The position numbers and the translations under genes were made by a program. A DNA stretch of 64,000 nucleotides from Lachancea mirantina (taxonomy: Eukaryota > Ascomycota > Saccharomycetes > Saccharomycetales > Saccharomycetaceae), in assembly GCA_900074745.1 (NCBI GenBank), contig LT598467.1:868001-932000 (forward strand). Direction: 5' to 3'. How positions within the stretch are numbered: position 1 is the first letter of the stretch; every line of letters begins with the position of its first letter. The notes beneath the pieces were generated by a model, which worked only from the letters and a program-made list of their open reading frames with translations, made no database searches and was not told the DNA's origin. Positions 40,048 through 51,381 of the stretch are shown in pieces.

Positions 40048-41406
40048 ATGAAATTCAGCTTAAAAATACGGCGATGGAATTCGAATTGGTGCCAATTAGA
40101 CCACATATATGGAAAGCAGGGTATTGAAATACCTAAAATAAAGTTATTGGGTTCAAAACCACCGCAACTTAGAGTCGGCGTGATACTTCGTTCTTTGAAT
40201 AAGTCTCGCGATTTGGCGTTTCTCAGTGCACTACTGGCAGATGTTTATACACAGGATAAGTACTGGATGGACGTTTTCATGCAAAGACATTGCTCATCTT
40301 TTTCCCAGAATCTTTTGAAATTTGGACCGCATTTCGATGTTCAATCAACGGAAAGCATTCGGACTTTTACTTTACCGTCGCCATGGCTGAGAGAAAATAA
40401 CGTCCAATTTTTGGAAACGACTCGCCAGAGTGTCCTGACAGACAATTGTCATCTTTATTTGGATTTGCGGTCTCAATCGGCAGATGCCTCCACGTTATCC
40501 CGATGGCCTACGTTGTATATTCGAGAGTCGGACTCCGAGTGTGTGTTAGAGAGAAACTGGGTCAACTCGCAAAAAGCGTTGAATGCGGTCAAGGCGTTTA
40601 TTAAGGATAAGCATCAGGTCAAAGAGTACCTGAGAGACTTGGAAGATTCGAATTTCTTAGCGGTAAATAAAATGCTGGAAACTAAATTTTCCTGCAAGGA
40701 TGAGATCTTGCAAGATCTGGGGAAAGTAGTAAAGGCCGAAATTTTTGACCAGGATAAATCGTTACGAGAATTTGAAACCCGTTCCGCTGAGGACAAAAAT
40801 CGTGAGGCCTTGATAGACAGTTGGACGGTAAATGCTCATCGAGAATTGCAACAAAAATTCTTTCCAATGATGAAGGCGTTTCTTCGGAAACAACTTTCAG
40901 TGGGCAAATTGTACACTTATTCCGAGAGTAAGCTTGAATTAAAAATGCGAGAGACTTTAGGTCTCATTGAGAACACCAAGATTGAAGAATCCAGAAACCA
41001 TCTACGAGGGTCTTTAGCATTGGGCCATGCGAATCACGACGTTTTGGACGTTCAAAAATTACAAGACAAAATTCCGGGCTTGCACGAAAAGATTAACAAG
41101 GCTGTTTATGCTCAATTTTTCCAGTTACAACTTCCCATTGTCATCGTTGCCACACTGGGTGTGGTTTCGGGTCAATTCACGCTGTTTTCGATGGGGTCAT
41201 TAGCCGGGGTTGGGCTGGCGTTGGGAGTTAATAAAGTTATGAGACAGTGGAATAGGTTACTCCACAACTTGTCGACAACAATCACCGAGGAGACAAGACA
41301 AGCTATTGAATTGGAAAGGAATAGCTTGCGGGAAGAATTACGAGCCAAGGAATCTAAAGAAGCTCAACTGACGACTAGGAAATTGGAACTTTTGAGTAAT
41401 CTTTAA
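40048..41406 (+). CDS. Unassigned mitochondrial-type membrane protein, possibly Mmc1-like
   Basis: This 452-residue protein is one I cannot place firmly. The N-terminus is basic and acid-poor (MKFSLKIRRWNSNW), like a mitochondrial presequence. The middle is helical and highly charged. A long hydrophobic hairpin lies at about residues 360-398 (QLPIVIVATLGVVSGQF and a second segment through LALGVNKV), followed by a basic-acidic coiled coil to the end. This arrangement recalls Mmc1, a fungal inner-membrane protein descended from dynamins that S. cerevisiae lacks; the match is by layout only. It is divergent from OPI1 and convergent with APM2, both YHL genes, so it is a gene absent from that S. 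cerevisiae locus. Confidence 0.6.
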   Translation: MKFSLKIRRWNSNWCQLDHIYGKQGIEIPKIKLLGSKPPQLRVGVILRSLNKSRDLAFLSALLADVYTQDKYWMDVFMQRHCSSFSQNLLKFGPHFDVQSTESIRTFTLPSPWLRENNVQFLETTRQSVLTDNCHLYLDLRSQSADASTLSRWPTLYIRESDSECVLERNWVNSQKALNAVKAFIKDKHQVKEYLRDLEDSNFLAVNKMLETKFSCKDEILQDLGKVVKAEIFDQDKSLREFETRSAEDKNREALIDSWTVNAHRELQQKFFPMMKAFLRKQLSVGKLYTYSESKLELKMRETLGLIENTKIEESRNHLRGSLALGHANHDVLDVQKLQDKIPGLHEKINKAVYAQFFQLQLPIVIVATLGVVSGQFTLFSMGSLAGVGLALGVNKVMRQWNRLLHNLSTTITEETRQAIELERNSLREELRAKESKEAQLTTRKLELLSNL

Positions 41407-41446
41407 TAAGCGATACATACGAGTTTTTTACTCGAAGCTTGTACTT

Positions 41447-43027
41447 TTAAATTTGAAATGCATATTCCTTGTCATTAACAGTCTTGTACCTCACCCACGG
41501 AAATGACTGGTAGTGCAGTTGATCTTCTTCTATCTTCAAGTATTCGATTTTCAGTCGACTGCAGGTGTAGTAAGGAATCTCGAAATCCGCGGTAATGGCA
41601 GCCCGCGGTGCGTTCGTTAAACTGTCCGGATCTCGATGCGTCTTGTTGTAAAGCTTCTCCAATTGCAAACCTTCTCGTAGAGGTGGTGGATCCATCGAAT
41701 TTTTGAGCTCTTCCTGTTCTTTTTTGAATTGTTCTTCATCGAACAAATAGAATTGGGCATGCATCGTATGGGAGTTTTCTCCATGGCCACCTTTTATACA
41801 ACCCACAGTCCAGAGCAGAAGATCATCTGTAAGATTGAATGCGACCGTCCCGGTGTCGCACTTGAAGCGTGGAGTCTTGGTAAGGTCAATTTTGTACTCG
41901 TGAAATATCTTGGTTAAAGGTATTCGCACGTTGAGGCTCGAAGTCGAATTTTGAGCTTTGAAATGTGGTTCTATCGTAACACTGACATTAAGCTTAAACT
42001 TTTTGAAGTTGGGTGTCACTTCGAATGCGGCGAGTTGAATCACAGGCGGGTCTTTGATGCTTCGTTTCAAAGTGTATTCGCAGAGAAGAAACTCTCCATC
42101 CGGAGGTATCAACTCAATGGCCTCTCCGGTTCTCAGATTGTCCAGTGATACACATTGGTGAAATTTTGCCGTTTGTAAAAAAGCTTCTCTGTTTTTTTGC
42201 ATTTTGTTAATACAAATCTTGAGTTGTGGCATACCAGAAAGGTAAGAGCGACACTGGATTCGGCCACGAATGAAATGTTTCCGAACTATCTTTTGTTGTA
42301 CATCCACTGACAGCTCTAAACCCTCGACAACATCGAGAAAGAACTCGTTTTTCGCGTAATGGATACCTTTAGGACGCCACGACACCGCTTGCGTCGTTGT
42401 TCGCAAAATGAAACTGTTGATATACTGTTCGTCGTCGCCCAAACCGTGCGACAACGACTGTTTAGATTTTTTTTCCTTCCTAAATGATTGCCTCTTCCAA
42501 GATTTAAGCATCTGCTGGTCATCGTAATCATTACCATCATTATCGCTTTCCTCGCTACTCTCTAAAGCTTCGTTATGCGCCTTTCCAGAATTCGTGGACG
42601 GTAAATTAACCTGTACTTTGATAAAATCTTGCACAATGTTGTACTCCGTCAATTGTGGGACCCCGTATTCCGTGGTTTCATCCAACAACTCATATATTAG
42701 GTTCACGTTGTCGATAATGCACATTCGGTCCAGACGTTTTGTCGCCATATACCTTTTCAACAGTAGATAGAATTGATCCAGATAAACCACCACGGTCATA
42801 ACGTTGCATCTAGCGGCATGTGCCTGCACCGAAACGAAATACAGGCCATCTCTCTGTATAAATATGATGGCAGAGCCGTTTTTCAAAAGTACTGGGCCAT
42901 AGGTATCGTTCTTTAATTCAGCGATTTTGAAAAACCCCGTTAGCGACTCAAAAAGAGCACGATTCGAAAAATTCCTGGTAATTAAAGCATTCTTTTGCTC
43001 ATCGAATATGCCAATGCCAGATATCAT
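41447..43027 (-). CDS. APM2: Apm2, mu-type clathrin adaptor subunit
   Basis: The protein has 526 residues from the ATG at 43027; the ORF extends one codon to a TTG. The N-terminus begins ISGIGIFDEQKNALITRNF, followed by a longin-type domain to about residue 140. A low-complexity charged linker follows, then a mu-homology domain from about residue 200 (SWRPKGIHYAKNEFFLDVVE) to the end. Apm2 is a variant AP-1 medium chain that binds clathrin-coated carriers at endosomes and the Golgi. It is about 80 residues shorter than the S. cerevisiae protein. Position between OPI1 and the YHL018W gene fits YHL019C. Confidence 0.94.
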   Translation of the reverse strand: MISGIGIFDEQKNALITRNFSNRALFESLTGFFKIAELKNDTYGPVLLKNGSAIIFIQRDGLYFVSVQAHAARCNVMTVVVYLDQFYLLLKRYMATKRLDRMCIIDNVNLIYELLDETTEYGVPQLTEYNIVQDFIKVQVNLPSTNSGKAHNEALESSEESDNDGNDYDDQQMLKSWKRQSFRKEKKSKQSLSHGLGDDEQYINSFILRTTTQAVSWRPKGIHYAKNEFFLDVVEGLELSVDVQQKIVRKHFIRGRIQCRSYLSGMPQLKICINKMQKNREAFLQTAKFHQCVSLDNLRTGEAIELIPPDGEFLLCEYTLKRSIKDPPVIQLAAFEVTPNFKKFKLNVSVTIEPHFKAQNSTSSLNVRIPLTKIFHEYKIDLTKTPRFKCDTGTVAFNLTDDLLLWTVGCIKGGHGENSHTMHAQFYLFDEEQFKKEQEELKNSMDPPPLREGLQLEKLYNKTHRDPDSLTNAPRAAITADFEIPYYTCSRLKIEYLKIEEDQLHYQSFPWVRYKTVNDKEYAFQI

Positions 43028-43133
43028 CAATTTTTAGCTTCTCTAAGGGGCCGGTTGTATGTCTTTTCCGGGTATTAATAAAAAGAGATGATGATAATTA
43101 GAACTTTGTCGATGTACATACTACCTTGATAAC

Positions 43134-43472
43134 ATGTACAATTTAATTAAAAGGACACCAGCTAAGCTGTTAACATCAATCGAGCTTGAAGGGCGTCTTT
43201 TGAAACTTCCACGTTGGCAATTAACGGATGACATAATCTCACGACAGCTAGAATTCCCAGATTTCGAAGCCACTTGGTCGTTCTTAAACCAGGTTGCGTT
43301 ACGAAGTCATCTCTGGGGCCATCACCCGAAAATTGTGACGAATTATAATCAGGTTTTGATCGAACTGACCACACACGATGCAGGTGGAATTACCGACGTT
43401 GATGCGAAACTAGCAGCCCGTATTGACCTATATGCGATGGGCCGTGAGAAATGTGCCGAGAATGAGCTATAA
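43134..43472 (+). CDS. MCO14: Pterin-4a-carbinolamine dehydratase-like protein
   Basis: This 112-residue protein contains the family signature HHPKI followed by Y, H and D at the expected spacing (HHPKIVTNYNQVLIELTTH). In animals such proteins recycle pterin cofactors; the S. cerevisiae orthologue YHL018W (MCO14) is mitochondrial and its substrate is unknown. It is divergent from APM2 and convergent with NFU1, 25 bases apart. Length is close to the S. cerevisiae protein (120). Confidence 0.92.
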   Translation: MYNLIKRTPAKLLTSIELEGRLLKLPRWQLTDDIISRQLEFPDFEATWSFLNQVALRSHLWGHHPKIVTNYNQVLIELTTHDAGGITDVDAKLAARIDLYAMGREKCAENEL

Positions 43473-43497
43473 AGATATATATATCTACATGCATGTT

Positions 43498-44241
43498 TTA
43501 GTGGGATTTGTCTGCGAGTTTCTGTTCGAGTTTCTCAAACTCTTTTAGAGCGACTTGTTCCTCTGGATCAAGGATCTGGACGACCTCTTCGACCTCTTCG
43601 ATGTAGTGTTTGAGCATAGACTCTATGCCGTGTTTCAGCGTGACTTCGCTGGAAGAACAAGACTTGCATGCACCTTGTAATTTCAAATAAACGGTCCCGG
43701 TCACTGGATCATACCCACGATACTGGATGTCCCCGCCGTCATCCATGATGGCGGGTCGAATCCGCGTCTTGATGAGTTCTTCGATCATATCGCTTATTTC
43801 TTGTTCGTCCTCAGTGTACTCGAATTTCGGAACGTTCACATCGTAACCTACCTCGCCTTCGTGCACGCTGTAAAACTCGGGAGTCAACGCGTCCTGACCC
43901 GAAGCAAGATATTGCGTCAAAACGTCAATGACACCGTTCTTTATTTGGTTCCAATGTACCAGTTCGTCTCTGTTCACCGTAACGAAGTCGTCACCGACCA
44001 TAAGGGACTCGACTCCCGGACACTGCGTGAAAATCCTGTGTGCGAGCGGCGAGTGTCGGATCAATTTTTCGTCCGTATTACGAATTTCTACACTGGGCTT
44101 CCCGCGTTCTTGCAATAGTTCCCCATCGGAAGACACGAATTTCAGTGCGTTCTCGTTCGGTGTCGAGACGGTTTTCACATGCAGAAACCGTCTTTGCCCG
44201 GCGATTTTGGGCCATACAGATTTTGAACCTCTTAAAAACAT
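43498..44241 (-). CDS. NFU1: Nfu1, mitochondrial iron-sulfur cluster carrier
   Basis: The protein has 247 residues. A basic leader (MFLRGSKSVWPKIAGQRRFL) suggests mitochondrial targeting. An N-terminal Nfu domain runs to about residue 115, and the C-terminal NifU-like domain carries the CxxC pair C192-K-S-C195 (GACKSCSSSEV) that binds the cluster. Nfu1 passes 4Fe-4S clusters to lipoyl synthase and other enzymes. Position matches YKL040C, interleaved here with YHL genes. Confidence 0.96.
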   Translation of the reverse strand: MFLRGSKSVWPKIAGQRRFLHVKTVSTPNENALKFVSSDGELLQERGKPSVEIRNTDEKLIRHSPLAHRIFTQCPGVESLMVGDDFVTVNRDELVHWNQIKNGVIDVLTQYLASGQDALTPEFYSVHEGEVGYDVNVPKFEYTEDEQEISDMIEELIKTRIRPAIMDDGGDIQYRGYDPVTGTVYLKLQGACKSCSSSEVTLKHGIESMLKHYIEEVEEVVQILDPEEQVALKEFEKLEQKLADKSH

Positions 44242-45240
44242 GCTAAATGGATTTTCAAAGGTGCGAAAGACCGTTGAACCGGGTTCTGTTTCGCTGATTT
44301 TTTAGGTTTCCGGAGTTTGATCTATATTGAATGATGATCGATGCTTATGAATCTAAAATCCGTTACAAATGATATATCCAATAAGACCAGAGTTCTTAAG
44401 TCACGTGCCACTAATTAGACGAAAGCCTATCTCGATCTAATCTGGTTCGGCACCATTTAGATGATCCGATTACTCGATTTAGTCTCTTGGTCGGCAATTA
44501 TCTATTCATATTTTCTGATTCGCCCCATTAGATTGTACTGGATTGAAGTCAGATAATAATTACTATGAACCAAAACGTCCCATGAAGTTCTCGTTCCCGC
44601 GTTTACCTATTTGTCCGCATTTTCTGGTAAGTCAACAATTAAGTCTGCAGGGTGCAACGCTAAGATACCGGTTAATGGTGTCGTAGAAGAGCGTAAGTCA
44701 GTTCTCATATGACGTATCAAATGATATCTTCGAGTCCTTCCTAGATATTCATAAGTCAAGCTTCTGACGATGCTCTGGTGGGACTCGTCGGATAGCAATC
44801 TGGTGTTGATGATTTGTTACTACGGAAGTTATTGCCTGAAATTAATTTCTATCCGCCAAGAGGCCTCTGGTGTCCGAAGGGTGAGTTGAGCTTGTCTCAG
44901 ATCAGTCCCCACTCTCCATGATCGAGACAAAACTGGATGTCTACTTCCAAACACTTATGAAAACAGCTCTTTGAGTTAAGCCAGGTCTCGGGACGCCTTT
45001 TGACGAGTAACTCCTCCTCCCCTTTCCCCTTAAATTCCCAACTAGGTAATTTTGCGAACATACACTTGCCCTGGGACTCCAGGTGGTCATCGTGAACCAT
45101 TTAAGCTAACCAGATTTTTTATTTCCCAAAAAACCCGGCGAAAATGCCATCAATAAATGATAATCAAACTCTAATTCTACTGCAGACTTAAGTCTGGGAC
45201 TGTGAACCTCCAAAAGGTAGCCAATACCGGAAATAGAACG
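44242..45240. other. NFU1 upstream interval
   Basis: About 1 kb beyond the NFU1 promoter without a recognised gene. Two reverse-strand frames of about 65 codons (44607-44798, 44897-45100) show no family motif. The right end may include the lost N-terminal part of the RNase T2 relic. Confidence 0.4.
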
Positions 45241-46010
45241 AGGATTTGGAGAAGTATTTAGGTTCGAACGACTCTTTCACCAATCACGGCCTCTGGCCAA
45301 ATATTTGTAATGATACATGGCGACAATCTTGTGAATTATGGTTCAATGTGAATGAGGTACCAAATTCGTTGAACTCAAGGGATTTCAATTCTGGAGATCA
45401 CTGGGAAAAAACTTTTGGACAAAATGGAGAATTACTGGACAAGTAGAACCGGTGATGACGAGGTCCTGTGAGTTCACGAATTAATACGCATGGCACATGC
45501 ACCGAGACCATTAAACCCCAGTTTAATAGAGAATCAGCGGGGGAATTAGCGGAGAATTACCGCAAAAAGATATCCTTCATGAAAAGCGAAGAGTTTACGA
45601 CCATCTCCGTATTAAAATGGTTCCTTTTGAGAAAAGGAATACTTTTCAAGCTTTGAAAAATTGCGAGATTGAACCTTCTGTCGATCGTACTGACACCCGA
45701 GCTGAAATTTCCAAAGCACTCTCTGAAATTCATGGGAAAATGTTCTCTTCAAGCGCAATCATAAGCGTGCTCTCCATGAAATCTGGTATTACAATCTACT
45801 GCACGGGAGTCTTTTAAATGAGAAATTCGGAGCTTTCGATGCTGTTAGAGCGATCAGCGACTGTCTGAAAACGGGTTTGCATTTCTATCTAAAAGAGATC
45901 GATCTCCGCAGTTGCAGTCGCCTCCACGGGTACGATCATTTTAACTGCTGCCGTCCCTCCATCAGTTATGAAAAAATCATGGAAGATACCCTTCACATTG
46001 GTAATGAGTA
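45241..46010 (+). pseudogene. Decayed RNase T2 (RNY1-like) gene
   Basis: Pieces of an RNase T2 are legible but lie in different frames, so the gene is broken in several places and cannot be functional. In order they are FTNHGLWPN (the first active-site motif, HGLWP), THGTC (second active-site motif, with its catalytic His), a LKNCEIEPS-type helix, and EIWYYNLLHG followed by DCLKTGLHFYLKE near 45777-45900. RNase T2 enzymes are secreted or vacuolar; yeast Rny1 is released from vacuoles under oxidative stress and cleaves tRNA. This looks like a spare copy, since RNY1 is not in this neighbourhood in S. cerevisiae. Further decayed sequence to about 46100 may be the family's C-terminal extension. 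Confidence 0.75.
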
Positions 46011-47391
46011 AGGGTTCATAGGTAAGAAAGGCCATTAGATGGCCGAGGGCGCTGCCCCAACTTTTATTCTCGGTGAGGCAGCTAACGGAAAAAAACTAGA
46101 TCTTTGAACTATGGAGGCGGTCGAGATGGACCGGTCAAATGGTGTAAAAAATGGTTTGCAACAGACTCATAAAACCAAAGCCTTTATTCGAAAATGACGA
46201 GACAAAGGGTGTACTCAGGCATGATGGCCAGCTCGGCTGGCGTGCACCACGAATACCTTTAGATATCGATTTCACGCTCAAGTTCTTCCCTGTCTAGTGC
46301 TAAACGAACAATTCAACACATTCAAATATCGACCTCAAGCTTATCTTCAATTCGATCAAAGCTCTCGAAGATTTCTGGTAATTTGTAAGATTCTAGTTTT
46401 GCTGTCGTTGAAATTTCAAAAAAAATCGTTATTGAGGATTACAAGCATCGGTATTTGGTAGTTTTCAAATGGCCACTTAATCTATTCATGATCTAATAAT
46501 CAAAAAAAAAACTTAACGTATGTCTCCGTGTTTATCCTGACAATATGATCTCTAAGGCCGACCGTATCGTTTCCTTTTCATGCTATTTCTGTCTTCGTTT
46601 TCTCGATAATCTTCTAACGAGGACTAGTAAATAATCGCCTTGTTCTATCCATCTTACAACAGTTGGTCAGATCGAAAGAAGCCATAGTCATCTCCCTGCT
46701 TCCATGTCCTAATATTCAATCGAACTCGAATCATCCTTTTGGTTATTCCTTATTTCATTCCGTCATCGCGATCACGTGACATGAACTTTCGAAATCACTA
46801 ACTTGACAACAAAATCTATAGCAAGCTACTTTCAGCAAGAATACCTTCAAAATGCTTTCAACTATGATAGCACTGGTAGCTGAGCAGAGGAACTGAGTAC
46901 TTGCTACTTGACAGTGAGTAGTGAAGCGAAATTTGTAAATACGTACAAAATGAGTATTCATCCATTAACTTACGGGAATTAGCTTCATCAAGGTTTTAAA
47001 CCCAGTAACATGATAGGCAACCTGTGAGCCTCAATAGTGACTTCAGCATCATACTATAGCGATAAATATTGGGAGTTTTTCCTCCGCAATCAAAAGGGTC
47101 AACTCTATCGAAAATACAGCTTTTTTGATGTTGCAATTTCTGACAGTTCCTATAGACATAACGGATCGCTGGAAATTTTGACTGGAACTATGAAATCAGC
47201 TCTACTTTTCTTCCGAGTCTCTGTTACGCTTACACTGTTCTTCGAGTGTCAAATTCGCCCTTGAACTTCATTTGCTTGAGCCAATTCAAAGGTCTAAATT
47301 AAGGAAACTAATGAAAAAAAGTTGCCGGCTTATAAACTCCTACTAATTTACGCAACCAGAAGAGACAAGCAATTGCCGGTAGTCAATTAGG
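46011..47391. other. Relic tail and PTM1 upstream region
   Basis: Nearly 1.4 kb without an intact gene. The first 100 bases may continue the RNase T2 relic. A degraded LTR core with CACGTG at 46773-46778 lies near 46751-46785, and the final few hundred bases are the PTM1 promoter. Confidence 0.45.
46751..46785 (-). repeat. Degraded LTR core fragment (fossil)
   Basis: TTTCATTCCGTCAT followed by GATCACGTGAC resembles the conserved segment of the LTR family seen at 14018-14045 and 37091-37120. Nothing more of the element can be traced, so this is a weak, old remnant. Confidence 0.35.
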
Positions 47392-48879
47392 ATGATCGGA
47401 CTTCAACTGATAGCGGTGTTTTCGGCGCTTGCAGGTTTGGTGTATGGCAATAAGGAGAGCCTTTCGGAGAAAGATAATCAAATATGCAGTGGAATGTATT
47501 CGAAGGCAGACTGGGGTGGGAAAGTGGATCCGTATATTGCATTGAGTTTTAAGGAGCTGAGAGACACTGAGGGACTTTCCGTGGTGATTTTCGACTTCAA
47601 GGACTACCAGCATCTCGGAGTTTCCGCTTCCGACGGTGAAAAGTACTACATTTGCGATCAGAAAGCGATAGATTTGGGGCTGTGCAATTCAACGTCAGAG
47701 AACCAATACCTAGTAACCGAGACGTTGTATGACCCAGATACGCAGGAAAACAAAACTCTGTCGGCACCAATAACGTCCTTTTACCAGACTTCAGAAGGTA
47801 AATGGGACTCTAAATATCCAATCAGGTCTACTGGTTATTACTGTGTCGTAGCTTACAGTCAAGATGAAACTGCGAAATTTTCCGCAACGGTCAATTTCAG
47901 AAACGCATTTGGTCAACTACCAGCCGCTGAGATCAACAAACTTCCGCTATATGGACTCTTGGCCATTTTTTACGTGGTCGCTATGGCGCTGTACAGCTTT
48001 GCTTTCTGGAAACACAAGCACGAGCTCCTGCCTCTTCAAAAATATCTTTTGGCGTTCTTCGTGTTTTTAACTGCCGAGCAAATCTTTATTTGGGCCTACT
48101 ACGACCTTAAAAACGAAAAGGGCGACACTGCGGGTACTAAAGTTTACATGGTTTTTGTTTCAATGCTCAGCTCGGGTAAAATTTCTTTCAGTTTGTTTTT
48201 GCTTTTAGTCATCGCGTTTGGCTATGGTGTGGTTTATCCTAAGCTTAACAAGAAATTGATGAGACGGTGCCAAGCACTGGCCGTGGTCAATTTTGCTCTC
48301 AGCGTCGCATACTTGATTCAAAACTACCTAACAAATCCAGAAACAACTTCGCTTTTACCTCTTATCACACTACTTCCCTTGATGATATCGGTAGCATTGT
48401 TCTATTTCTTGATAATGCGCTCGCTGTCGCGCATTCTTCGTTACCTACAGGAACAGAGACAAGTCGTCAAACTCAAAATGTACCGCAGGTTGTTGGCCAC
48501 GATCTCCATATCGCTTCTCGTGCTCGTTGCCGGGCTCGTTGTCTCATCTTTTGTTTTTTTGGGCATGAATTCAATAGAAATGATAGAGCAGCACTGGAGA
48601 ACAAGATTCTTTTTCGTTGATTTTTGGCCCTCGCTCGTTTACTATTTTGTCTTTGTCACAGTCGCCTTCTTCTGGAGGCCTACTGATACTTCTTACATGC
48701 TTGCTTGCTCTCAGCAACTGCCAACGGATCCCGAGAACGTGGCAGACTTTGATCTAGACGACCTGCATTCTTTGGAAGAGCACACATCTCAGATCGACGA
48801 CGATCTAAACTTTTCCGACGACGAAACACCTGCGGATGAAAATCGTCATGATTCTCACCCACAGAAAACATCAACCTAA
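47392..48879 (+). CDS. PTM1: Ptm1/YHL017W family seven-span Golgi membrane protein
   Basis: The protein has 495 residues. A signal peptide (about 1-19) is followed by a lumenal N-terminal domain of roughly 170 residues and seven membrane spans between about 190 and 435. The acidic tail ends in [10 protein letters not shown]. This is the layout of the Lung-7-TM/GPR108-type family. In S. cerevisiae the duplicates PTM1 (YKL039W) and YHL017W are Golgi or endosomal and of unknown activity. A single gene between NFU1 (YKL040C) and DUR3 (YHL016C) is the shared ancestor. Confidence 0.92.
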   Translation: MIGLQLIAVFSALAGLVYGNKESLSEKDNQICSGMYSKADWGGKVDPYIALSFKELRDTEGLSVVIFDFKDYQHLGVSASDGEKYYICDQKAIDLGLCNSTSENQYLVTETLYDPDTQENKTLSAPITSFYQTSEGKWDSKYPIRSTGYYCVVAYSQDETAKFSATVNFRNAFGQLPAAEINKLPLYGLLAIFYVVAMALYSFAFWKHKHELLPLQKYLLAFFVFLTAEQIFIWAYYDLKNEKGDTAGTKVYMVFVSMLSSGKISFSLFLLLVIAFGYGVVYPKLNKKLMRRCQALAVVNFALSVAYLIQNYLTNPETTSLLPLITLLPLMISVALFYFLIMRSLSRILRYLQEQRQVVKLKMYRRLLATISISLLVLVAGLVVSSFVFLGMNSIEMIEQHWRTRFFFVDFWPSLVYYFVFVTVAFFWRPTDTSYMLACSQQLPTDPENVADFDLDDLHSLEEHTSQIDDDLNFSDDETPADENRHDSHPQKTST

Positions 48880-48957
48880 AATCGAGAAATAGAGAATTTT
48901 AGAGGATTTTCGTAGATATATTATGTAAATATGAAAGTTATTAGGAATCCAGCAACA

Positions 48958-51108
48958 TCACTCCGTTATGACATCATCAATGACCACATCCGCGGACCTC
49001 CTTTGAGAATGCATTCGGGCACTTATTTGAGATTGCACCACATGTAATTCTTCAGGATGGGATTCCTGCCATTCTCTGAGTTTGTAAGACTGTCCAGACA
49101 AGTCCCAATAAATTCCTCTTACGGTAGTGTAGAGCCCCTGTCTACCTTCCCACAAAGGATAGAGACAGACAGCAAAAGCAGTTAGGAAAATCCAAATTAT
49201 CAGGACAACCACCCAACCAGTGAAAAATCTCTTACTGAAAATATAATTGGAACCATACATTGGCATGGGCCACAACACGAGGAGTGAAATTGCGAAAAAT
49301 ATGGACAAGCATGAAGCGATCTTGCTGGCTTTTCTCAGTTTTTCCTCTTCTTCAAGTCTCATAGCTTCCAGTTTCTTCTCGGGTATGTCATCAGCAAGTG
49401 AAGTGACAGATTTCACCCCCTTGAGTTTTTCTTTGTCGGTATTTGACTCCGCGTCGCTCTCTACTTCTCTTACACTACCTTCGTTTGCTAGAATTTCTTC
49501 GGTTTCACCAGCTCTGGTGATGCTCTTGAGGCGATCCCAGTCAAAGTTTTGAGGTTTGAACACATACGTCAAGATAGGGATGAAGACCATGGGCGAAAGA
49601 AGTGCGACAACATTGCCGGTCAACATCGGGTCATCCTCAAAGGTTGTATCGACAGTCACGACGTTGAACAGGCTCTTGGTACACACGAGCCACCCCATAA
49701 TGGCCAAAGCGGTACCCAGTATAGGAGAAACGATGACTGCAACTTTGTTCTGCTGCTTCCAGAAAAGAGTCAACGCCGCTGGGAGCACCGCCGACGAGAT
49801 GATAATGCCCATGAGTTCGTAAAGATAACCCATTGAAATACCGGCGTAGTAGAGACCCACAGAAAATCCGCTCATAGCGAAACCGAATATGACACAGGTT
49901 GCGTGCGAGGACAGAATTAACTTTTTCCCACTCGCGTTGGGGTTGACGTAAGTTCTGTAAATATCGTAAGTGAAAATGGAAGACACAGAAATTAATTCAG
50001 CGGACATCGCAGATGTAACTGCCATGAAAATCAGCAAAAGCGCAGCGACAGCCCCACCAGTACCCAGAATGGTGACCGCGGCAGAAGGTAGCACTAAGCC
50101 CGCGGACACTTGGTCCGCACTGAGCCGATCGGGATAAGTTGGGAAGTTAGGACTGGTCTCGAGCGCCAAGCAGGCAAGGCCCATGACAGTGGAGGTAAGT
50201 GTAGGAATGGCAAACCAAGCGACACCACCAACGACGTAGCCTGGCAAACTGGCCGCAGGAGACGCGGAGATGGCTTTGTTCCAGTACCCGTTGTCCAGAA
50301 AGACGGTACCGAAGTTACCAACCAGGTTGATCACGAAGAAAATGCCGCCTGATCTGGATCTCATGGTTAAGTACTCGCCGCCCGCGTTGCCCTCAATTGG
50401 GTGTCTCAAAGCAGCTTCGCGCACGAGGTCGTAGACCTTGGCTGGGGAACCCAGCTCGTCGCTCGTGGCGTAGACGGTGAATGCAAAAGTCATGATGATC
50501 GCAACTATGACGATGGTGTGCAGGTAATCGGTCAAGAATGTGGCTTTAATACCACCGAAAAGCGTGTAGATAATGACGCCGACGGGTAGGAGGAAACAGG
50601 CTGCGATAGTATTCATCCCGGTTAGATCAGAGACGACGGCCGAGCCACCTGTGAGCAACATGGCAGTCACGAGGATGTTGGTCGCGAGAGCGTAGAAAAG
50701 GTACACACCGTGAGCGGCCTTACCGTAGCGGGCGTAGATGATCTCGAGAAACGTATGCGCGTTGGGAGCCTTCTGCTTGGCCTTGATCGCGAGCGTCGCG
50801 AATGCAATGATCTGGAAACACGCGCCCGCTCCGTAATAGTAACCACCGGAAATCCCCACTTTGTACACCATCGAGGTTGATTGTAACAGCGTCGCGGCCC
50901 AGGTCCAACTGGAAACGACAGCAGCGGCGATCAGACCCGTTTTCACGGTTCTACCCGCGGTCGCAAACTCTTCTGCAGTGATGATCTCCTTCTGGTATCT
51001 TTTCAGCACGTACGTGGTTAAAATCATACCAAAAGCAAATACGAATCCGAGTCCCACAACGACTGCGTACCCGGCGCCTTGCGGCAGCGGAACCTCAATA
51101 TTTACCAT
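48958..51108 (-). CDS. DUR3: Dur3, urea active transporter
   Basis: The protein has 716 residues from the ATG at 51108 ([19 protein letters not shown]); the frame opens 18 codons further upstream at a TTG. It has about 15 membrane segments of the sodium/solute symporter (SSF) fold, with strong identity to S. cerevisiae Dur3 ([35 protein letters not shown]) and a hydrophilic loop at about 535-600. It imports urea and polyamines with protons and is induced under nitrogen limitation. Its upstream gene in the same direction is URC4, 523 bases away, and three GATA-type motifs sit in its promoter. Confidence 0.97.
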   Translation of the reverse strand: MVNIEVPLPQGAGYAVVVGLGFVFAFGMILTTYVLKRYQKEIITAEEFATAGRTVKTGLIAAAVVSSWTWAATLLQSTSMVYKVGISGGYYYGAGACFQIIAFATLAIKAKQKAPNAHTFLEIIYARYGKAAHGVYLFYALATNILVTAMLLTGGSAVVSDLTGMNTIAACFLLPVGVIIYTLFGGIKATFLTDYLHTIVIVAIIMTFAFTVYATSDELGSPAKVYDLVREAALRHPIEGNAGGEYLTMRSRSGGIFFVINLVGNFGTVFLDNGYWNKAISASPAASLPGYVVGGVAWFAIPTLTSTVMGLACLALETSPNFPTYPDRLSADQVSAGLVLPSAAVTILGTGGAVAALLLIFMAVTSAMSAELISVSSIFTYDIYRTYVNPNASGKKLILSSHATCVIFGFAMSGFSVGLYYAGISMGYLYELMGIIISSAVLPAALTLFWKQQNKVAVIVSPILGTALAIMGWLVCTKSLFNVVTVDTTFEDDPMLTGNVVALLSPMVFIPILTYVFKPQNFDWDRLKSITRAGETEEILANEGSVREVESDAESNTDKEKLKGVKSVTSLADDIPEKKLEAMRLEEEEKLRKASKIASCLSIFFAISLLVLWPMPMYGSNYIFSKRFFTGWVVVLIIWIFLTAFAVCLYPLWEGRQGLYTTVRGIYWDLSGQSYKLREWQESHPEELHVVQSQISARMHSQRRSADVVIDDVITE

Positions 51109-51320
51109 TTTCGCCTTTCCAGATTTTATGAAAACTCCGAAATGCCTTATCGTGCTTTTCAATCGATTATCTCGGTGACCTGAATACCACCACTCTACCT
51201 TCTCTATCTCGCAACTCTGAGCCTTATATAGCCCGTTCCGTCTCGTCTAATTCCAATGCAAATACTTTAGGACCTAATCAGCCCCGTCAGTCATCGCTGA
51301 CTCTTCTCAATCAGCCGCTG

Positions 51321-51381
51321 CTTATCGAGATAAACATTTTCCAAGCGCTTACAAAACCCTTGGCAACAATATCACTGATAA
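51321..51381 (-). promoter_or_regulatory. GATA-type motifs in the DUR3 promoter
   Basis: CTTATC (GATAAG on the other strand) occurs at 51321-51326, GATAA at 51329-51333 and again at 51377-51381, 213-273 bases before the DUR3 ATG. These are candidate Gln3/Gat1/Dal80 sites, as expected for a nitrogen-repressed urea transporter. The motif is short, so each alone is weak; the grouping is what supports the call. Confidence 0.5.
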
